NCBI GenBank assembly: GCA_029252045.1 | Contig: JAQXCD010000055.1 | Span: forward strand, 1 to 64,000 | Origin: Sulfitobacter sp. | GTDB taxonomy: Bacteria; Pseudomonadota; Alphaproteobacteria; Rhodobacterales; Rhodobacteraceae | Direction: 5' to 3' | Length of the DNA: 64,000 bases | In this document: one piece after another, positions 1 to 9,323 of the stretch | Numbering within the stretch: position 1 is the stretch's first letter | How the letters are laid out: every line of letters starts with the position of its first letter | The notes under the pieces: generated by a model | Seen by the model: only the letters and a program-made list of their open reading frames with translations | What the model was told of the DNA's origin: nothing | Databases searched by the model: none | Program-made: the position numbers and the translations under genes

Positions 1-447
1 GTTGTGATGAAAGGGTATTTTCGCAATCCAGTCGCCACGCAAAAGGCCTTTGAGGGTGGCTGGTTCCATTCAGGTGATCTGGGCGTGATCCATCCAGACG
101 GCTATATCCAGCTCAAGGATAGATCCAAGGACATCATCATTTCAGGAGGCGAGAACATTTCCTCCATCGAGGTGGAAGAGGTGCTCTATAGTTACCCCGG
201 CGTAGAAATTGCGGCGGTCGTCGCCATGCCCCATGATAAATGGGGCGAAACCCCCTGCGCCTTTGTCGAACCCACACAGGGCCTCGAGATCGACACTGAC
301 GCGCTGCGCAATTGGTGCCGTGATAGACTCGCGGCCTACAAAGTTCCGGGTAAGTTCGTCGTGACGAGTATCCCCAGAACCTCAACTGGTAAGATACAGA
401 AATTCGTCCTGCGTGAGCGCGCGAAAGAACAGTTCGCAGTAATTTGA
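1..447 (+). CDS. Acyl-CoA synthetase (AMP-forming), C-terminal part, cut by window edge
   Basis: The frame is open from base 1 to a TGA at 445-447, giving the last 148 residues of an ANL-superfamily acyl-CoA ligase. It joins a carboxylic acid to CoA through an acyl-adenylate. Seen in the sequence: the core-to-cap hinge region (GWFHSGDLG, then [15 protein letters not shown]) and the C-terminal catalytic-lysine motif [11 protein letters not shown]. The N-terminal AMP-binding domain lies outside the window, so the substrate cannot be read. The next gene, on the opposite strand, is a DMSP lyase; a link to organosulfur metabolism is possible but only guilt by association. The ATG at base 7 is not the real start. 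Confidence 0.9.
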   Translation, partial: VVMKGYFRNPVATQKAFEGGWFHSGDLGVIHPDGYIQLKDRSKDIIISGGENISSIEVEEVLYSYPGVEIAAVVAMPHDKWGETPCAFVEPTQGLEIDTDALRNWCRDRLAAYKVPGKFVVTSIPRTSTGKIQKFVLRERAKEQFAVI

Positions 448-747
448 ACCGAACCAAAAATTGGAAACCAGACCAATTTAACTTCCTATGACCACTCTAA
501 ATGCTCGTGTCACACCTGGATTGCAATATAGTCTATTTGTATCGGTAGCAGCCATTCGAACACCCCGCAGCATCGGTCGAAGTGGGCTCACTGCCAACTT
601 TCGCCGCAAGCCACACGAAAGGCCGCTGTCGGGGAATAGGTGAAACTTTGCAAAGGTCACTTTCTGCGTATAGCTGCCGTTGGTGTGCAGCGCAGCATTC
701 TACAAAATGGTTTCAAAACCGCCATTCACTACGATCCCAATACTCTC
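448..747. other. 300-bp intergenic region between convergent genes
   Basis: Sits between the converging acyl-CoA synthetase and dddL genes. I see no convincing coding frame, RNA gene or terminator with a U-tract. The one notable element is a perfect 10-bp palindrome, CTTTGCAAAG, at 646-655. It has the same core as the putative PccR sites at 33.9 and 35.2 kb but is not next to a start codon, so it may be chance. Confidence 0.6.
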
Positions 748-1419
748 TCACTTCCGCGGCCGCGTGAATACCATCTTTTGCTCATGCAGGTCTGCTTTGT
801 CGCCGATCCACGCATAGGCCAGCAAGGCAGGCTCGCGGTCGCCTACGGTGATGCGGTGCAAATGATCTGGCGGGTTGAAGATCATGGAACCCGGGACGTA
901 GACGCCTTGGTGGTTCTCGCTCACCGCGCCCGACAGGCAGACATAGCTTTCCGTGATCCCCTTGTGCGCATGGGCCGGATAGGTGCATCCGGGCGCAAAC
1001 AGGACCACGCCAAGAATGATTTCGTCGCTTATCACCGGCCCGTTTTGGCCCGCCAGCTCCGCATAGGCATAGCTGTTGGCGAGGCCCTTTGGCACTTTCT
1101 CATAACCGTATTGCCAGCTCAGATGCGGGGCGACAGCGTCCAGCGCGCGCACCGCAGGTGCCAGCACACCCTGTCGCCCTTCATCCAGCGCGCGGCGCAA
1201 ATGGGCGGTCACCGGCTTTTTTTCGGGGGGCTGCGGGCGCAGGTCTGCGTTCTTGCGGATCAGACGTGTGATCGCTTCGCGGACTTTGCGCTGGTGGCCG
1301 CGGATACGGTCACTGCCACCTGCGGGCAGATAACGGTATAGCTCGTCATACTCTTGCAAGAGATAGCGCCAGTCAGGCACATCGCGCAGGGTCTGCGCGG
1401 GCTGTGGGTTCTGGTCCAT
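748..1419 (-). CDS. dddL: Dimethylsulfoniopropionate (DMSP) lyase, DddL type
   Basis: Cleaves DMSP to dimethyl sulfide and acrylate. 223 residues, close to the roughly 230 of known DddL proteins. The N-terminal helical half carries the DddL-like stretch DVPDWRYLLQE (about residues 13-23). The C-terminal half is a cupin: motif 1 fits G-x5-HxH-x4-E-x6-G exactly (G144, H150, H152, E157, G164), followed by Y159, and motif 2 ends in PDHLHR (H186/H188). These are the expected metal-binding and catalytic positions. Family assignment rests on overall resemblance to roseobacter DddL, not only on the generic cupin motif; DddQ and DddW have shorter, different N-termini. No signal peptide, so cytoplasmic. 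The gene stands alone, divergent from parE, with no obvious dddR or acrylate genes in view. Confidence 0.88.
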   Translation of the reverse strand: MDQNPQPAQTLRDVPDWRYLLQEYDELYRYLPAGGSDRIRGHQRKVREAITRLIRKNADLRPQPPEKKPVTAHLRRALDEGRQGVLAPAVRALDAVAPHLSWQYGYEKVPKGLANSYAYAELAGQNGPVISDEIILGVVLFAPGCTYPAHAHKGITESYVCLSGAVSENHQGVYVPGSMIFNPPDHLHRITVGDREPALLAYAWIGDKADLHEQKMVFTRPRK

Positions 1420-1613
1420 GGCAACGCTTCCTTATCCACCTTGCCCGACCTAACCTGCGATGCGGCACCCGAAAAGAGGAAAACCGCCCAATCGTGCCCA
1501 ATTGGCTGGGGATAAGCCCGTCTGGGTGATTGCTCCTGACCGCGCAGCCTGTCAAAATAGGGATATCCAGATTAAGCACTGGCAATCACAAGAAACAGCA
1601 GCAGGCCGCCCAC

Positions 1614-3575
1614 ATGTCCGATCTCCTCTCCGGCAACACGCCGAAAGCCTCAGAATACGATGCATCCTCCATTCAGGTGCTGGAGGATATGGAGCACGTC
1701 CGCCTGCGGCCCGGCATGTATATCGGCGGCAAGGACGACCGCGCGCTGCACCACATGGTGGCCGAGATCATCGACAACTCGATGGACGAAGCGGTAGCAG
1801 GGCACGCAAGCTGGATCGAGCTGGAGCTGCACGACAACGGCCACGTCACCGTGCGCGACAACGGGCGCGGCATCCCGATTGATCCCCACCCCAAAGACCC
1901 CAGCAAATCCGCGCTGGAGATCATTTTCTGCACGCTGAACGCAGGTGGCAAATTCTCGGGCGATAATTACGAGACGTCGGGCGGCCTGAACGGCGTTGGC
2001 TCGTCCGTGGTGAACGCGCTCAGCGATCACTTGCGCGTCGAAGTCGCCAAGAACCGCGAGCTTTTCGCGATGGAGTTTTCGCGCGGTGTGCCGCAAGGCA
2101 AGTTGGAGAAGATTGGTGCGGCCCCCAACAGGCGCGGCACGGCAGTGACCTTCCACCCCGATCCGGAAATCTTCGGCAACTTGCAACTGCGCCCGTCCAA
2201 ACTGTTTGCTATGGCGCGGTCAAAGGCGTTCCTGTTCTCCGGCGTGGAAATCCGCTGGAAAACCGCCCAGCCCGATGGCGACACACCGATGGAGGCGACC
2301 TTCCACTTCCCCGGCGGTCTGGCGGATTACCTGAACGAAGTGCTCGGCAAATCCTCCACCTACGCCGAGGCGCCCTTTGGCGGCACCGTGGATTTCAAGG
2401 AAAAGTTCGGCCAGCCCGGTAAAGTGAACTGGGCAATCAACTGGACCCCTTCGCGCGACGGTTTCATCCAGTCCTATTGTAACACTGTCCCCACGCCCGA
2501 AGGCGGCACGCATGAGGCGGGTTTCTGGGCGGCGATCCTGAAAGGCATCAAGGCTTACGGCGAGTTGGTCGGCAACAAAAAGGCCGGCACCATCACGCGT
2601 GAAGACCTGATCACCGGCGGCTGCGCGCTGGTCTCGTGCTTTATCCGGGAGCCCGAATTTGTGGGCCAGACCAAGGACCGTCTGGCAACTGTTGACGCGC
2701 AGCGGATGGTCGAGAATGCTGTGCGCGACCACTTTGACAACTGGCTGGCTGCCGACACCAAATCCGCAGGCGCGATCCTTGATTTTCTGGTGTTGCGCGC
2801 GGAAGAGCGTCTGCGCCGCCGTCAGGAAAAAGAGACGGCCCGCAAATCAGCCACCAAGAAACTGCGCCTGCCCGGCAAGCTGACGGATTGCACCTCCAAG
2901 GACCGCGCGGGCACCGAGCTGTTCATCGTGGAGGGCGACTCGGCCGGCGGCTCCGGCAAAGGCGCGCGCAACCGTGTGAACCAGGCGCTGCTGCCGCTGA
3001 AGGGTAAAATCCTCAACGTGCTGGGGGCCGCGTCAAACAAGCTGCACACCAACTCCGAGATCAACGACCTGTGCGAAGCTTTGGGTGTGGGCATGGGGAG
3101 TAAATTCAACCTCGACGATCTGCGCTATGACAAAATCATCATCATGACCGACGCGGATGTGGACGGCGCGCATATCGCGGCGCTGCTGATGACGTTCTTC
3201 TACACCCAGATGCGCCCGATGATTGACGCAGGGCACCTCTATCTGGCCTGCCCGCCGCTCTACCGCCTGACCCAAGGCGCGCGCCGCGTCTATGTGGCCG
3301 ACGATGCCGAGAAAGACCTGTATCTAGAGAAAGGCCTTGGCGGCAAAGGCAAGATTGATTTGCAACGCTTCAAAGGTCTGGGCGAGATGGACGCGAAGGA
3401 CCTCAAAGAAACCACCATGGACCCTGCGACACGGAAGCTGATCAAGGTCACCGTGCAAGAGGATATTGCCGGAGAGACCGCCGATCTGGTGGAGCGTCTG
3501 ATGGGGAAAAAGCCGGAGCTGCGGTTCCAGTACATTCAGGAGAACGCACGGTTTGTCGAGGAGTTGGATGTTTGA
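1614..3575 (+). CDS. parE: DNA topoisomerase IV subunit B
   Basis: ATPase subunit of topoisomerase IV, which decatenates daughter chromosomes with ParC. I chose the ATG at 1614 (653 residues, normal for alphaproteobacterial ParE); the frame is open further upstream but that stretch is not conserved-looking. GHKL ATPase motifs are visible: the EIIDNSMDEA helix, the DNGRGIPID motif and GGLNGVGSSVVNALS. The TOPRIM domain follows with VEGDSAGGS and TDADVDGAH, and the C-terminus has the GLGEM...LKETTMDP block. The length (well below the 800 or so of GyrB with its insert) and the GLGEM...TTMDP pattern favour ParE over GyrB. parC is not in the window. The next gene downstream is an AT-richer foreign-looking nuclease gene. 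Confidence 0.95.
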   Translation: MSDLLSGNTPKASEYDASSIQVLEDMEHVRLRPGMYIGGKDDRALHHMVAEIIDNSMDEAVAGHASWIELELHDNGHVTVRDNGRGIPIDPHPKDPSKSALEIIFCTLNAGGKFSGDNYETSGGLNGVGSSVVNALSDHLRVEVAKNRELFAMEFSRGVPQGKLEKIGAAPNRRGTAVTFHPDPEIFGNLQLRPSKLFAMARSKAFLFSGVEIRWKTAQPDGDTPMEATFHFPGGLADYLNEVLGKSSTYAEAPFGGTVDFKEKFGQPGKVNWAINWTPSRDGFIQSYCNTVPTPEGGTHEAGFWAAILKGIKAYGELVGNKKAGTITREDLITGGCALVSCFIREPEFVGQTKDRLATVDAQRMVENAVRDHFDNWLAADTKSAGAILDFLVLRAEERLRRRQEKETARKSATKKLRLPGKLTDCTSKDRAGTELFIVEGDSAGGSGKGARNRVNQALLPLKGKILNVLGAASNKLHTNSEINDLCEALGVGMGSKFNLDDLRYDKIIIMTDADVDGAHIAALLMTFFYTQMRPMIDAGHLYLACPPLYRLTQGARRVYVADDAEKDLYLEKGLGGKGKIDLQRFKGLGEMDAKDLKETTMDPATRKLIKVTVQEDIAGETADLVERLMGKKPELRFQYIQENARFVEELDV

Positions 3576-3608
3576 GAACATCATTTATGATTTTGGAAAG
3601 CAACTAAG

Positions 3609-4537
3609 ATGGCATGTGATTATTACGTCGGAAATACGGATCACGACTGGTTCGATTTTTGTAAACAACAAGAAAACCTCACTGAGGTCAATTTTTGGCA
3701 ACCATCAAGACAACACTTCAAAGCGCTTGATGAGGGAGGCATTTTCTTTTTCCGCAGGAAAGCACCGATAAATAAGATCGGTGGCTTTGGCATACTTGCA
3801 CGTGCCGGAGAAGCGTCGATTGAAACTTCGTGGAGAGATCTTGGTGTTTCAAACGGAGTAGTTTCGAAAGAAGACTTCATAGCGCGAGTGGCAAATACAA
3901 GCGCTCAAACACGGTAGATCAACAAACGGTAATCGGCTTCAAGATACTTACGAATCCGGTATTTTTGGAGGAACATGAATGGATAGATCTGCCGATAGAT
4001 TGGGCCAATTCAATCGTCTCTGGCAAAGGCTACAATGCCGACGCTATTCAAGCTCGCGGACTACGGAAACTCTATGAGACACACAGGGCAGTGACATCTC
4101 CAGCCAGTCCACCCGACGGCTTTGGGGAAATCCCAACTGGATTTAGTTACGGAAGTCACTCAAAGGTTAGGAAAGGGCAAAACGCGTTCCGAATGAGATT
4201 ACTCAGTGCATATTCAAATAGATGCGCAGTCACCGGTGTAGGAGCTGAAGTCTGTCTCGAGGCCGCGCACATAGATCCATATTCTCAGGACCAAAACCAT
4301 GATGTATCGAACGGGATATTGCTACGAGCAGACATCCATGCACTCTTCGATGCCAACCTTCTCTCGATCAATACTGACTTTCGCATAGTAATATCTACTA
4401 GGCTGAAAGAAATAGCCGGTGACGGATGTGAATATCTTGATCTCAATGGAAAGAAAATCAGGCTTCCAAATGCACGATCGAATTGGCCCTCAGAAAACAA
4501 GCTTGCGAAACACATGTTAGAATTACTGTCTAGCTAG
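3609..4537 (+). pseudogene. HNH endonuclease, split by a single-base frameshift
   Basis: Two overlapping frames together make one HNH-family protein of about 309 residues. The first starts at ATG 3609 and encodes the conserved N-terminus (DYYVGNTDHDWF, then EVNFWQPS). It stays homologous to the GCA codon at 3891 and then runs out at 3917. The second frame takes over at AAA 3893-3895 and carries the nuclease core: CAVTG, EAAHIDPY, then SNGILLRADIHALFD, the expected H...N...H residues. One A appears missing from the run at 3893-3895. There is no canonical slippery heptamer, so programmed shifting is unlikely. The region is visibly AT-richer than parE, suggesting horizontal acquisition. The separate C-terminal frame might still make a truncated protein. 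No partner methylase is nearby. Confidence 0.85.
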
Positions 4538-4654
4538 ACAGCTCCGCTACATGACTAAATTCCGACATACCCTCCCTCAACGCATCAACCGTGGGTTTCA
4601 CCCACCATACGGTTTCTGCTTGCACTCCCCACTACCTCTCCCCCTAATACCCCC

Positions 4655-5332
4655 ATGCGCCTCCTCATCGCCCTCCTATTCCTCGCCGCCTGTGGCCGTC
4701 CCCTGACGGATGCCGAGCGGGCGTTTGCGCAGGATATCCACGGCCCCACGCTCAACTACAACAGTGTGCGCCTGCATGACGGCACACCGACCCGCGCGGT
4801 CACGTTCAAACGCAAACCCCGCCCGCGCACGACGTGTCGGGAGTTGATCTTTCCGCCCAATCCGCCGGAGGAAAAGATCGTGACCTCCAAACCCGCCGCA
4901 GTCACGCTGTTCAATACGGTGTTGTTCGACGAGGACTGGTTTCTGGACGATTATCTGCCCGACTACCCAGACCGCATCGGGCTGGTGGCGGCGATGTTGC
5001 TCAGCCATGAGCTGACACACGTCTGGCAGTGGCAAAACCGCAAGCTGACCGGCTATCACCCCCTGAAAGCCGCGACCGAGCATAGCGTTAGTGACGATCC
5101 CTATTTGTTCGAGTTGGAAGACAGCAAGTTTCTGGATTTCGCCTATGAGCAACAGGGGTCCATTGTGGAGGAGTTTGTTTGCTGTCGTGCGCTACAGCCA
5201 CAAGGCGCGCGCACCAAACGGCTGCACAGCCTCATCCGTCAGGTCATGCCCGTGGCTGCCCTGCCCCACAGCCCCGCCTATGACGTGGGCCTGCCGTGGG
5301 ACGGGGTGGATTTGAAAAACATTTGTAAATAG
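4655..5332 (+). CDS. Putative lipoprotein with HExxH zinc-protease-like motif
   Basis: 225 residues beginning with a short lipoprotein signal: a hydrophobic stretch ending in the lipobox LAAC at residues 10-13, so probably membrane-anchored on the periplasmic side. Around residue 118 it has SHELTHVWQWQ, an HExxH motif as in zinc metallopeptidases of the DUF4157 or eCIS-core type. A downstream Glu-rich segment (SIVEEFVCC) could supply the third zinc ligand. I do not recognise a named family and do not infer a substrate. It could equally be an inactive zinc-binding protein. It follows the HNH pseudogene after about 120 bp in which I see no clear promoter. Confidence 0.75.
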   Translation: MRLLIALLFLAACGRPLTDAERAFAQDIHGPTLNYNSVRLHDGTPTRAVTFKRKPRPRTTCRELIFPPNPPEEKIVTSKPAAVTLFNTVLFDEDWFLDDYLPDYPDRIGLVAAMLLSHELTHVWQWQNRKLTGYHPLKAATEHSVSDDPYLFELEDSKFLDFAYEQQGSIVEEFVCCRALQPQGARTKRLHSLIRQVMPVAALPHSPAYDVGLPWDGVDLKNICK

Positions 5333-5406
5333 GCGCTATATCTGCGGGCGGGTGCGGAATTTTAAAAATTCCGGCCCGAATTTTTTACAAAATTTCGACG
5401 AGGCAC

Positions 5407-6387
5407 TTATCCTTGCGCGAGGCTCTCGATCAGCGCCCAAGTCTCCGCGCCCACATCAATGGGGTCCATGGCCACTTTATTCTGCCCCGGCATCCGCGCG
5501 CCTTCATCTTGCGCGATATGGTCGGCCAGTGCCTGCACTTTGTCGCCAAAATCCGAGCTGACAGAGGGATCAATCAGCAGATAATACTGGCCCAGATCAT
5601 GCGGCGCGCCTTCTGGCGCTTTCAGTGGTTTCACGTCGCGAGACAGGACCGAGCCTGTCATCGCCGCTGCCAGCACTTCGGCCATCAGGCCAAAGCCCCA
5701 GCCTTTGTAGCCGCCCATCGACACCAATGTGCCCTTGATCGCCTCTTCGGGGTCCGTCGTCGGATTGCCGGCTGAATCCAGCGCCCAGCCTTCGGGAATG
5801 CGCTGCCCTGCGGCCTTGGCCATGGTGATTTTGCCCAATGCAACAGTGGTGGTGGATTGGTCAAACTGCATCGCAATCCCGCCCTGCCCGTCAGGCACTG
5901 AGAAGGCGATGGGGTTGGTGCCGATGGCGCGTGTCTTGCCCCCCGGAGCAGCAACGATGGGCGAGGCATTGGTGAATCCGATCCCGATCATCCCTGCCAG
6001 CGCGATTTGTTCCGTGAAGTACCCCAGCGATGTGCAGGTATGCGCGTGGGCGACGGACAGGGTGGCGACACCACCGCTGCGCGCCGCATCCAATGCGACA
6101 GGTAGCGCATGGGCAAAGGCCGGTTGGGCAAAGCCAAACCCGGCATCCACAACAACTGCGTTGCTCTTGGGTGTGCTGACCTGTGGCGTGACACTGCCCG
6201 ACACCCGGCCGGACCGCAGCTGCTGGCAGTAACTCTCGACGTAATAGAGCCCACAAATCTTGTTGCCAACGCTTTCGGCTTTGCGCACCGCACGGGCGAC
6301 TTCGGCAGCGGCAAACGGCTCTGCCCCATGGGCGGCAAGCGCGCGGCGGACGGTCTGTTCTATTTCATCAAGGGATATCTGTGGCAT
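5407..6387 (-). CDS. Ldh/malate dehydrogenase-like NAD(P)-dependent oxidoreductase
   Basis: Member of the Ldh (malate/L-lactate/ureidoglycolate/delta-1-piperideine-2-carboxylate reductase) family, which reduces 2-oxo or cyclic imino acids with NAD(P)H using a fold unlike classical dehydrogenases. 326 residues from the ATG at 6387 (MPQISLDEIE); an ATG six codons upstream is possible. Visible family features are the N-terminal helical region, the central AHTCTSLGYF segment followed by GMIGIGFTNASP, TNPIAFSVP and a C-terminal KGWGFGLM...E block. Substrate cannot be read; a reductase for proline- or lysine-derived imino acids is a common role in this group. Transcribed alone, away from the RTX gene's end. 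Confidence 0.85.
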   Translation of the reverse strand: MPQISLDEIEQTVRRALAAHGAEPFAAAEVARAVRKAESVGNKICGLYYVESYCQQLRSGRVSGSVTPQVSTPKSNAVVVDAGFGFAQPAFAHALPVALDAARSGGVATLSVAHAHTCTSLGYFTEQIALAGMIGIGFTNASPIVAAPGGKTRAIGTNPIAFSVPDGQGGIAMQFDQSTTTVALGKITMAKAAGQRIPEGWALDSAGNPTTDPEEAIKGTLVSMGGYKGWGFGLMAEVLAAAMTGSVLSRDVKPLKAPEGAPHDLGQYYLLIDPSVSSDFGDKVQALADHIAQDEGARMPGQNKVAMDPIDVGAETWALIESLAQG

Positions 6388-6448
6388 CAGGCAAGCTCCG
6401 TTCAAGGTTGCCCTGACAGAACAGCCTAATCAATTGTCGTCAAGAGCA

Positions 6449-7195
6449 TCACGCCTCTTCCAGCGCCTCGGCCCCGACAAACTGGATGCTGTCAGATGAA
6501 ATCGGTGCTGTCACTCCCTCGAGGCGCAAGGTCAGGCCCGTTGATAGCGATATGCGCAATCCGCCATCCTCGACCACCTGTTCGGTGATGCTGGCCTCTT
6601 CGGGAGCAGAAGTTTCGACGGCAATAACGTCTTCATCCGCGTTGAAATCGCTGATTTGTACTGTCTCGATCGCATCCTGCGTTGTCACGAAAACATCGTT
6701 GCCTTCGCCGCCACTGCCGGTATCACCATCGCCCATGAACAAAGTGTCATCGCCGGCACCACCGTCCAGCGTATCTGCGTCTTCATCATCGGCGCGCGTT
6801 TCACGGCTGAACGCACCGAACAAAGCATCATCCCCATCACCGCCGGAAATCACATCAGAGCCATCGCCGCCCGCCAGCGTGTCGTTCAAGGTTGATCCGG
6901 TCAGGCTATCCTCGCCGCCGGACGCGTCATGCACGGAAGAGACATCAGGGTCGGCGATGTACTCATGATCCTGATCGGTGCCACGGGTGATTGCCAGACC
7001 GGAGGTATTGCTCTCAGGGGTACGCGCATTTTCGATAAAGCTAGCGACATCAACTGTCTCGACAGTTTCGGCATCTGTTTCAGCAGGTGCCTCGTCCGTG
7101 CCTTCATCCTGTGGGTCGCTGTCGCCGTTTAAGTCTAGAAAATCGACAAGAACGGGGCCGATGGATACCAAGAGCATGACAAGAAACGGGGACAT
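6449..7195 (-). CDS. RTX-type calcium-binding repeat protein
   Basis: 248 residues, strongly acidic. It begins with a hydrophobic segment (residues 3-20), then an Asp/Glu/Thr-rich spacer. The middle (about 90-165) carries degenerate haemolysin-type glycine-aspartate nonapeptides such as GGDGSDVIS, GGDGDDALF and GGAGDDTLF, which bind Ca2+ in a beta-roll. The C-terminal part resembles the domain that follows RTX repeats in many roseobacter proteins. RTX proteins normally leave by type I secretion, but no HlyB/HlyD-type genes are nearby and the N-terminal hydrophobic helix is unusual for a type I substrate. Surface or envelope attachment is an alternative. Confidence 0.8.
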   Translation of the reverse strand: MSPFLVMLLVSIGPVLVDFLDLNGDSDPQDEGTDEAPAETDAETVETVDVASFIENARTPESNTSGLAITRGTDQDHEYIADPDVSSVHDASGGEDSLTGSTLNDTLAGGDGSDVISGGDGDDALFGAFSRETRADDEDADTLDGGAGDDTLFMGDGDTGSGGEGNDVFVTTQDAIETVQISDFNADEDVIAVETSAPEEASITEQVVEDGGLRISLSTGLTLRLEGVTAPISSDSIQFVGAEALEEA

Positions 7196-7290
7196 ATTTG
7201 AACCAATCTATTAACTATCTTCCCCATAACTAATGCGGGAATGTGTCTATACTTGGGTGCCCGCGTGCCGAATTCACGGAACTCCGCGGG

Positions 7291-7974
7291 CTAGTTGGGG
7301 CTTAGCGCGCCTTTATCAAGGCGGATTTGCCTGTCCATTCTGGCGGCCAGCTCGAGGTTGTGGGTCGCAATCAGGGCAGACAGCCCGGTGCTGCGCACCA
7401 GTTCCATCAGGGCTGCAAAAACGGTCTCTGAGGTGGCAGGATCAAGATTGCCCGTCGGCTCGTCTGCCAGCAGCAGCTTGGGCGCATTGGCCAAGGCACG
7501 GCAGAACGCTACCCGCTGTTGCTCTCCTCCGGACAATGCGGCGGGGCGGTGGGCGGCGCGCGCAGATACGCCGACTTGATCCAGCAGTGCCATTGCACGG
7601 GTCTGGGCGGTCGCGCGGGCGATCCCGTTGGCCAGTTGCGGCAGTACGATGTTTTCGACAGCAGAAAATTCAGGCAGCAGATGGTGGAACTGGTAGATAA
7701 AGCCCACATCACTGCGCCGCACAGCAGTGCGCGCGGCATCACGTTTGCCCGTCATATCCACGCCACCGATCCCGACAGTACCTGCATCAGGCGTATCCAG
7801 CAGCCCTGCAATATGCAGCAACGTGGACTTCCCCGCGCCTGACGGCGCCACAAGGGCCACCACTTCGCCGCGCGCGATCTCCAGATCGATGCCGCGCAGG
7901 ACGGTCACTTCATTCGGTTTTCCGTGGTTATAGGCTTTGGTGATGCCGGACAGGCGCAGGACAGGATCACTCAT
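7291..7974 (-). CDS. lolD: Lipoprotein-releasing ABC transporter, ATP-binding protein
   Basis: ATPase of the LolCDE complex that extracts outer-membrane lipoproteins from the inner membrane. 227 residues with Walker A near residues 43-51 (APSGAGKST, with Ala in the usual first Gly position), Q-loop, signature LSGGEQQR, Walker [11 protein letters not shown] and the H-loop (IATHNLE). It belongs to the LolD/MacB/FtsE class by sequence. It overlaps the 3' end of the LolC/E gene by 8 bp, so the two are translated from one message. Confidence 0.93.
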   Translation of the reverse strand: MSDPVLRLSGITKAYNHGKPNEVTVLRGIDLEIARGEVVALVAPSGAGKSTLLHIAGLLDTPDAGTVGIGGVDMTGKRDAARTAVRRSDVGFIYQFHHLLPEFSAVENIVLPQLANGIARATAQTRAMALLDQVGVSARAAHRPAALSGGEQQRVAFCRALANAPKLLLADEPTGNLDPATSETVFAALMELVRSTGLSALIATHNLELAARMDRQIRLDKGALSPN

Positions 7975-9253
7975 AACGCAGCGCCTCTACAGGGTTCATC
8001 CGGGCAGCACGCCGCGCCGGAAAGATGGTCACCACAAACGACAGACCCAGCGACAGACACACCGCTGACATCACATCGCCGACCTCAAGTTTGGCAGGCA
8101 GGAAGTAGATGCCCCTGATCGACGGATCCCACGCATTGCCACCCGACAGCCAGTTCACCATGCCGAATATCTGATCCACATAGAGCGCAAACAAGCAGCC
8201 CAACAGCACGCCCAAAGCTGTGCCGATGATCCCTGTGAACGCCCCGCAGATAAAAAACACCCGAAGGATCGAGCCCTCGGACAGACCCATGGTGCGCAGT
8301 ATGCCAATATCGCGGCCCTTGTTTTTGACAAGCATAATGAGGCCCGACACAATGTTCATGGTCGCAATAAGAACCAGCACCGACATGATGACAAACATCA
8401 CATTATCCTCGATATCCAGCGCATTGAGAAACCCCGAAGATGCCTCGCGCCAGGTCCAGATCAGCGAAGTATCTCCGGCTGCGACCAGAATATCCGGCCC
8501 TAAATCATCCACAGCGTCGGGTGTTGTCACCATCACTTCCAGCTCGCTGACAGCGCCTTCGGAGTTGAAATAGCTTTGCGCCTCTGCCAGCGGCAGATAG
8601 GCGCGCGTGCGGTCGATATCATAACGGCCTGCGGTGAAAATATAAGTGACCTCATAGGCATTTACCCGCGGACTGGTGCCAAAGGCGGTTTTCACCCCGT
8701 CCGGCGAGATAATGCGGATACGGTCGCCCACCTGCGCGCCCAGACTGCGCGCAATGCCCGACCCGATGGCGATGCCTTCGTTGAAACGGGTAATATCGCC
8801 CTGCTTGTCCTGCGGGTTGGCGATACGCGGAATGGTAACAAGGTTCTCAGCCGTGATGCCCAGCACTTCCATGCCGGCATTATTGCCGTTGAACGTCGCC
8901 ATGACCTGACCGCGCACCAAAGGGGCCACACGGGTCACGCCGTCAACCTCTGCAACCTTTGCCGCCAGCGCATCATAGTCGTGGATAGCGCGATCGACGT
9001 TCCCGTTGGGCTGCATGGTACCCATCTCGTAGACGGTGATGTGGGCGTTTGCCCCCACAATTGTATCTACAAATTCAGCCCGAAACCCCGAGCGCACAGC
9101 AAGTGTTGCAATCATCGCAAACACGCCCAGCGTAACCCCTATCAGGCTGATCCACGTCATTGTGCTCACGCCACCTTCGGCGCGGCGCGCGCGCAGATAG
9201 CGCCATGCGATCATCCATTCAAACGGGGCGAAAGGCTGTGTTCTGCTTGCCAT
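7967..9253 (-). CDS. lolC: Lipoprotein-releasing ABC transporter, permease LolC/LolE
   Basis: Membrane subunit of LolCDE. 428 residues with the family layout: one transmembrane helix near the N-terminus (residues 34-52), a large periplasmic domain, then three helices in the C-terminal MacB_FtsX domain (about 285-420) ending in the typical [18 protein letters not shown]. As in other Rhodobacterales, one gene seems to stand for both LolC and LolE, implying a homodimeric membrane part (inference). It overlaps lolD by 8 bp. Confidence 0.92.
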   Translation of the reverse strand: MASRTQPFAPFEWMIAWRYLRARRAEGGVSTMTWISLIGVTLGVFAMIATLAVRSGFRAEFVDTIVGANAHITVYEMGTMQPNGNVDRAIHDYDALAAKVAEVDGVTRVAPLVRGQVMATFNGNNAGMEVLGITAENLVTIPRIANPQDKQGDITRFNEGIAIGSGIARSLGAQVGDRIRIISPDGVKTAFGTSPRVNAYEVTYIFTAGRYDIDRTRAYLPLAEAQSYFNSEGAVSELEVMVTTPDAVDDLGPDILVAAGDTSLIWTWREASSGFLNALDIEDNVMFVIMSVLVLIATMNIVSGLIMLVKNKGRDIGILRTMGLSEGSILRVFFICGAFTGIIGTALGVLLGCLFALYVDQIFGMVNWLSGGNAWDPSIRGIYFLPAKLEVGDVMSAVCLSLGLSFVVTIFPARRAARMNPVEALRYE

Positions 9254-9323
9254 TTTGGTCCTTGCGTAGAGTTTTGCGCACCGTGGGGGTTTGTGCAGCG
9301 GGGGTCAAGACGGGGTGGCGGGC

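Noticed and set aside
3880-3920. Programmed -1 frameshift in the HNH gene
   Set aside because: No X-XXY-YYZ heptamer or downstream pseudoknot visible; a simple deletion explains it better.
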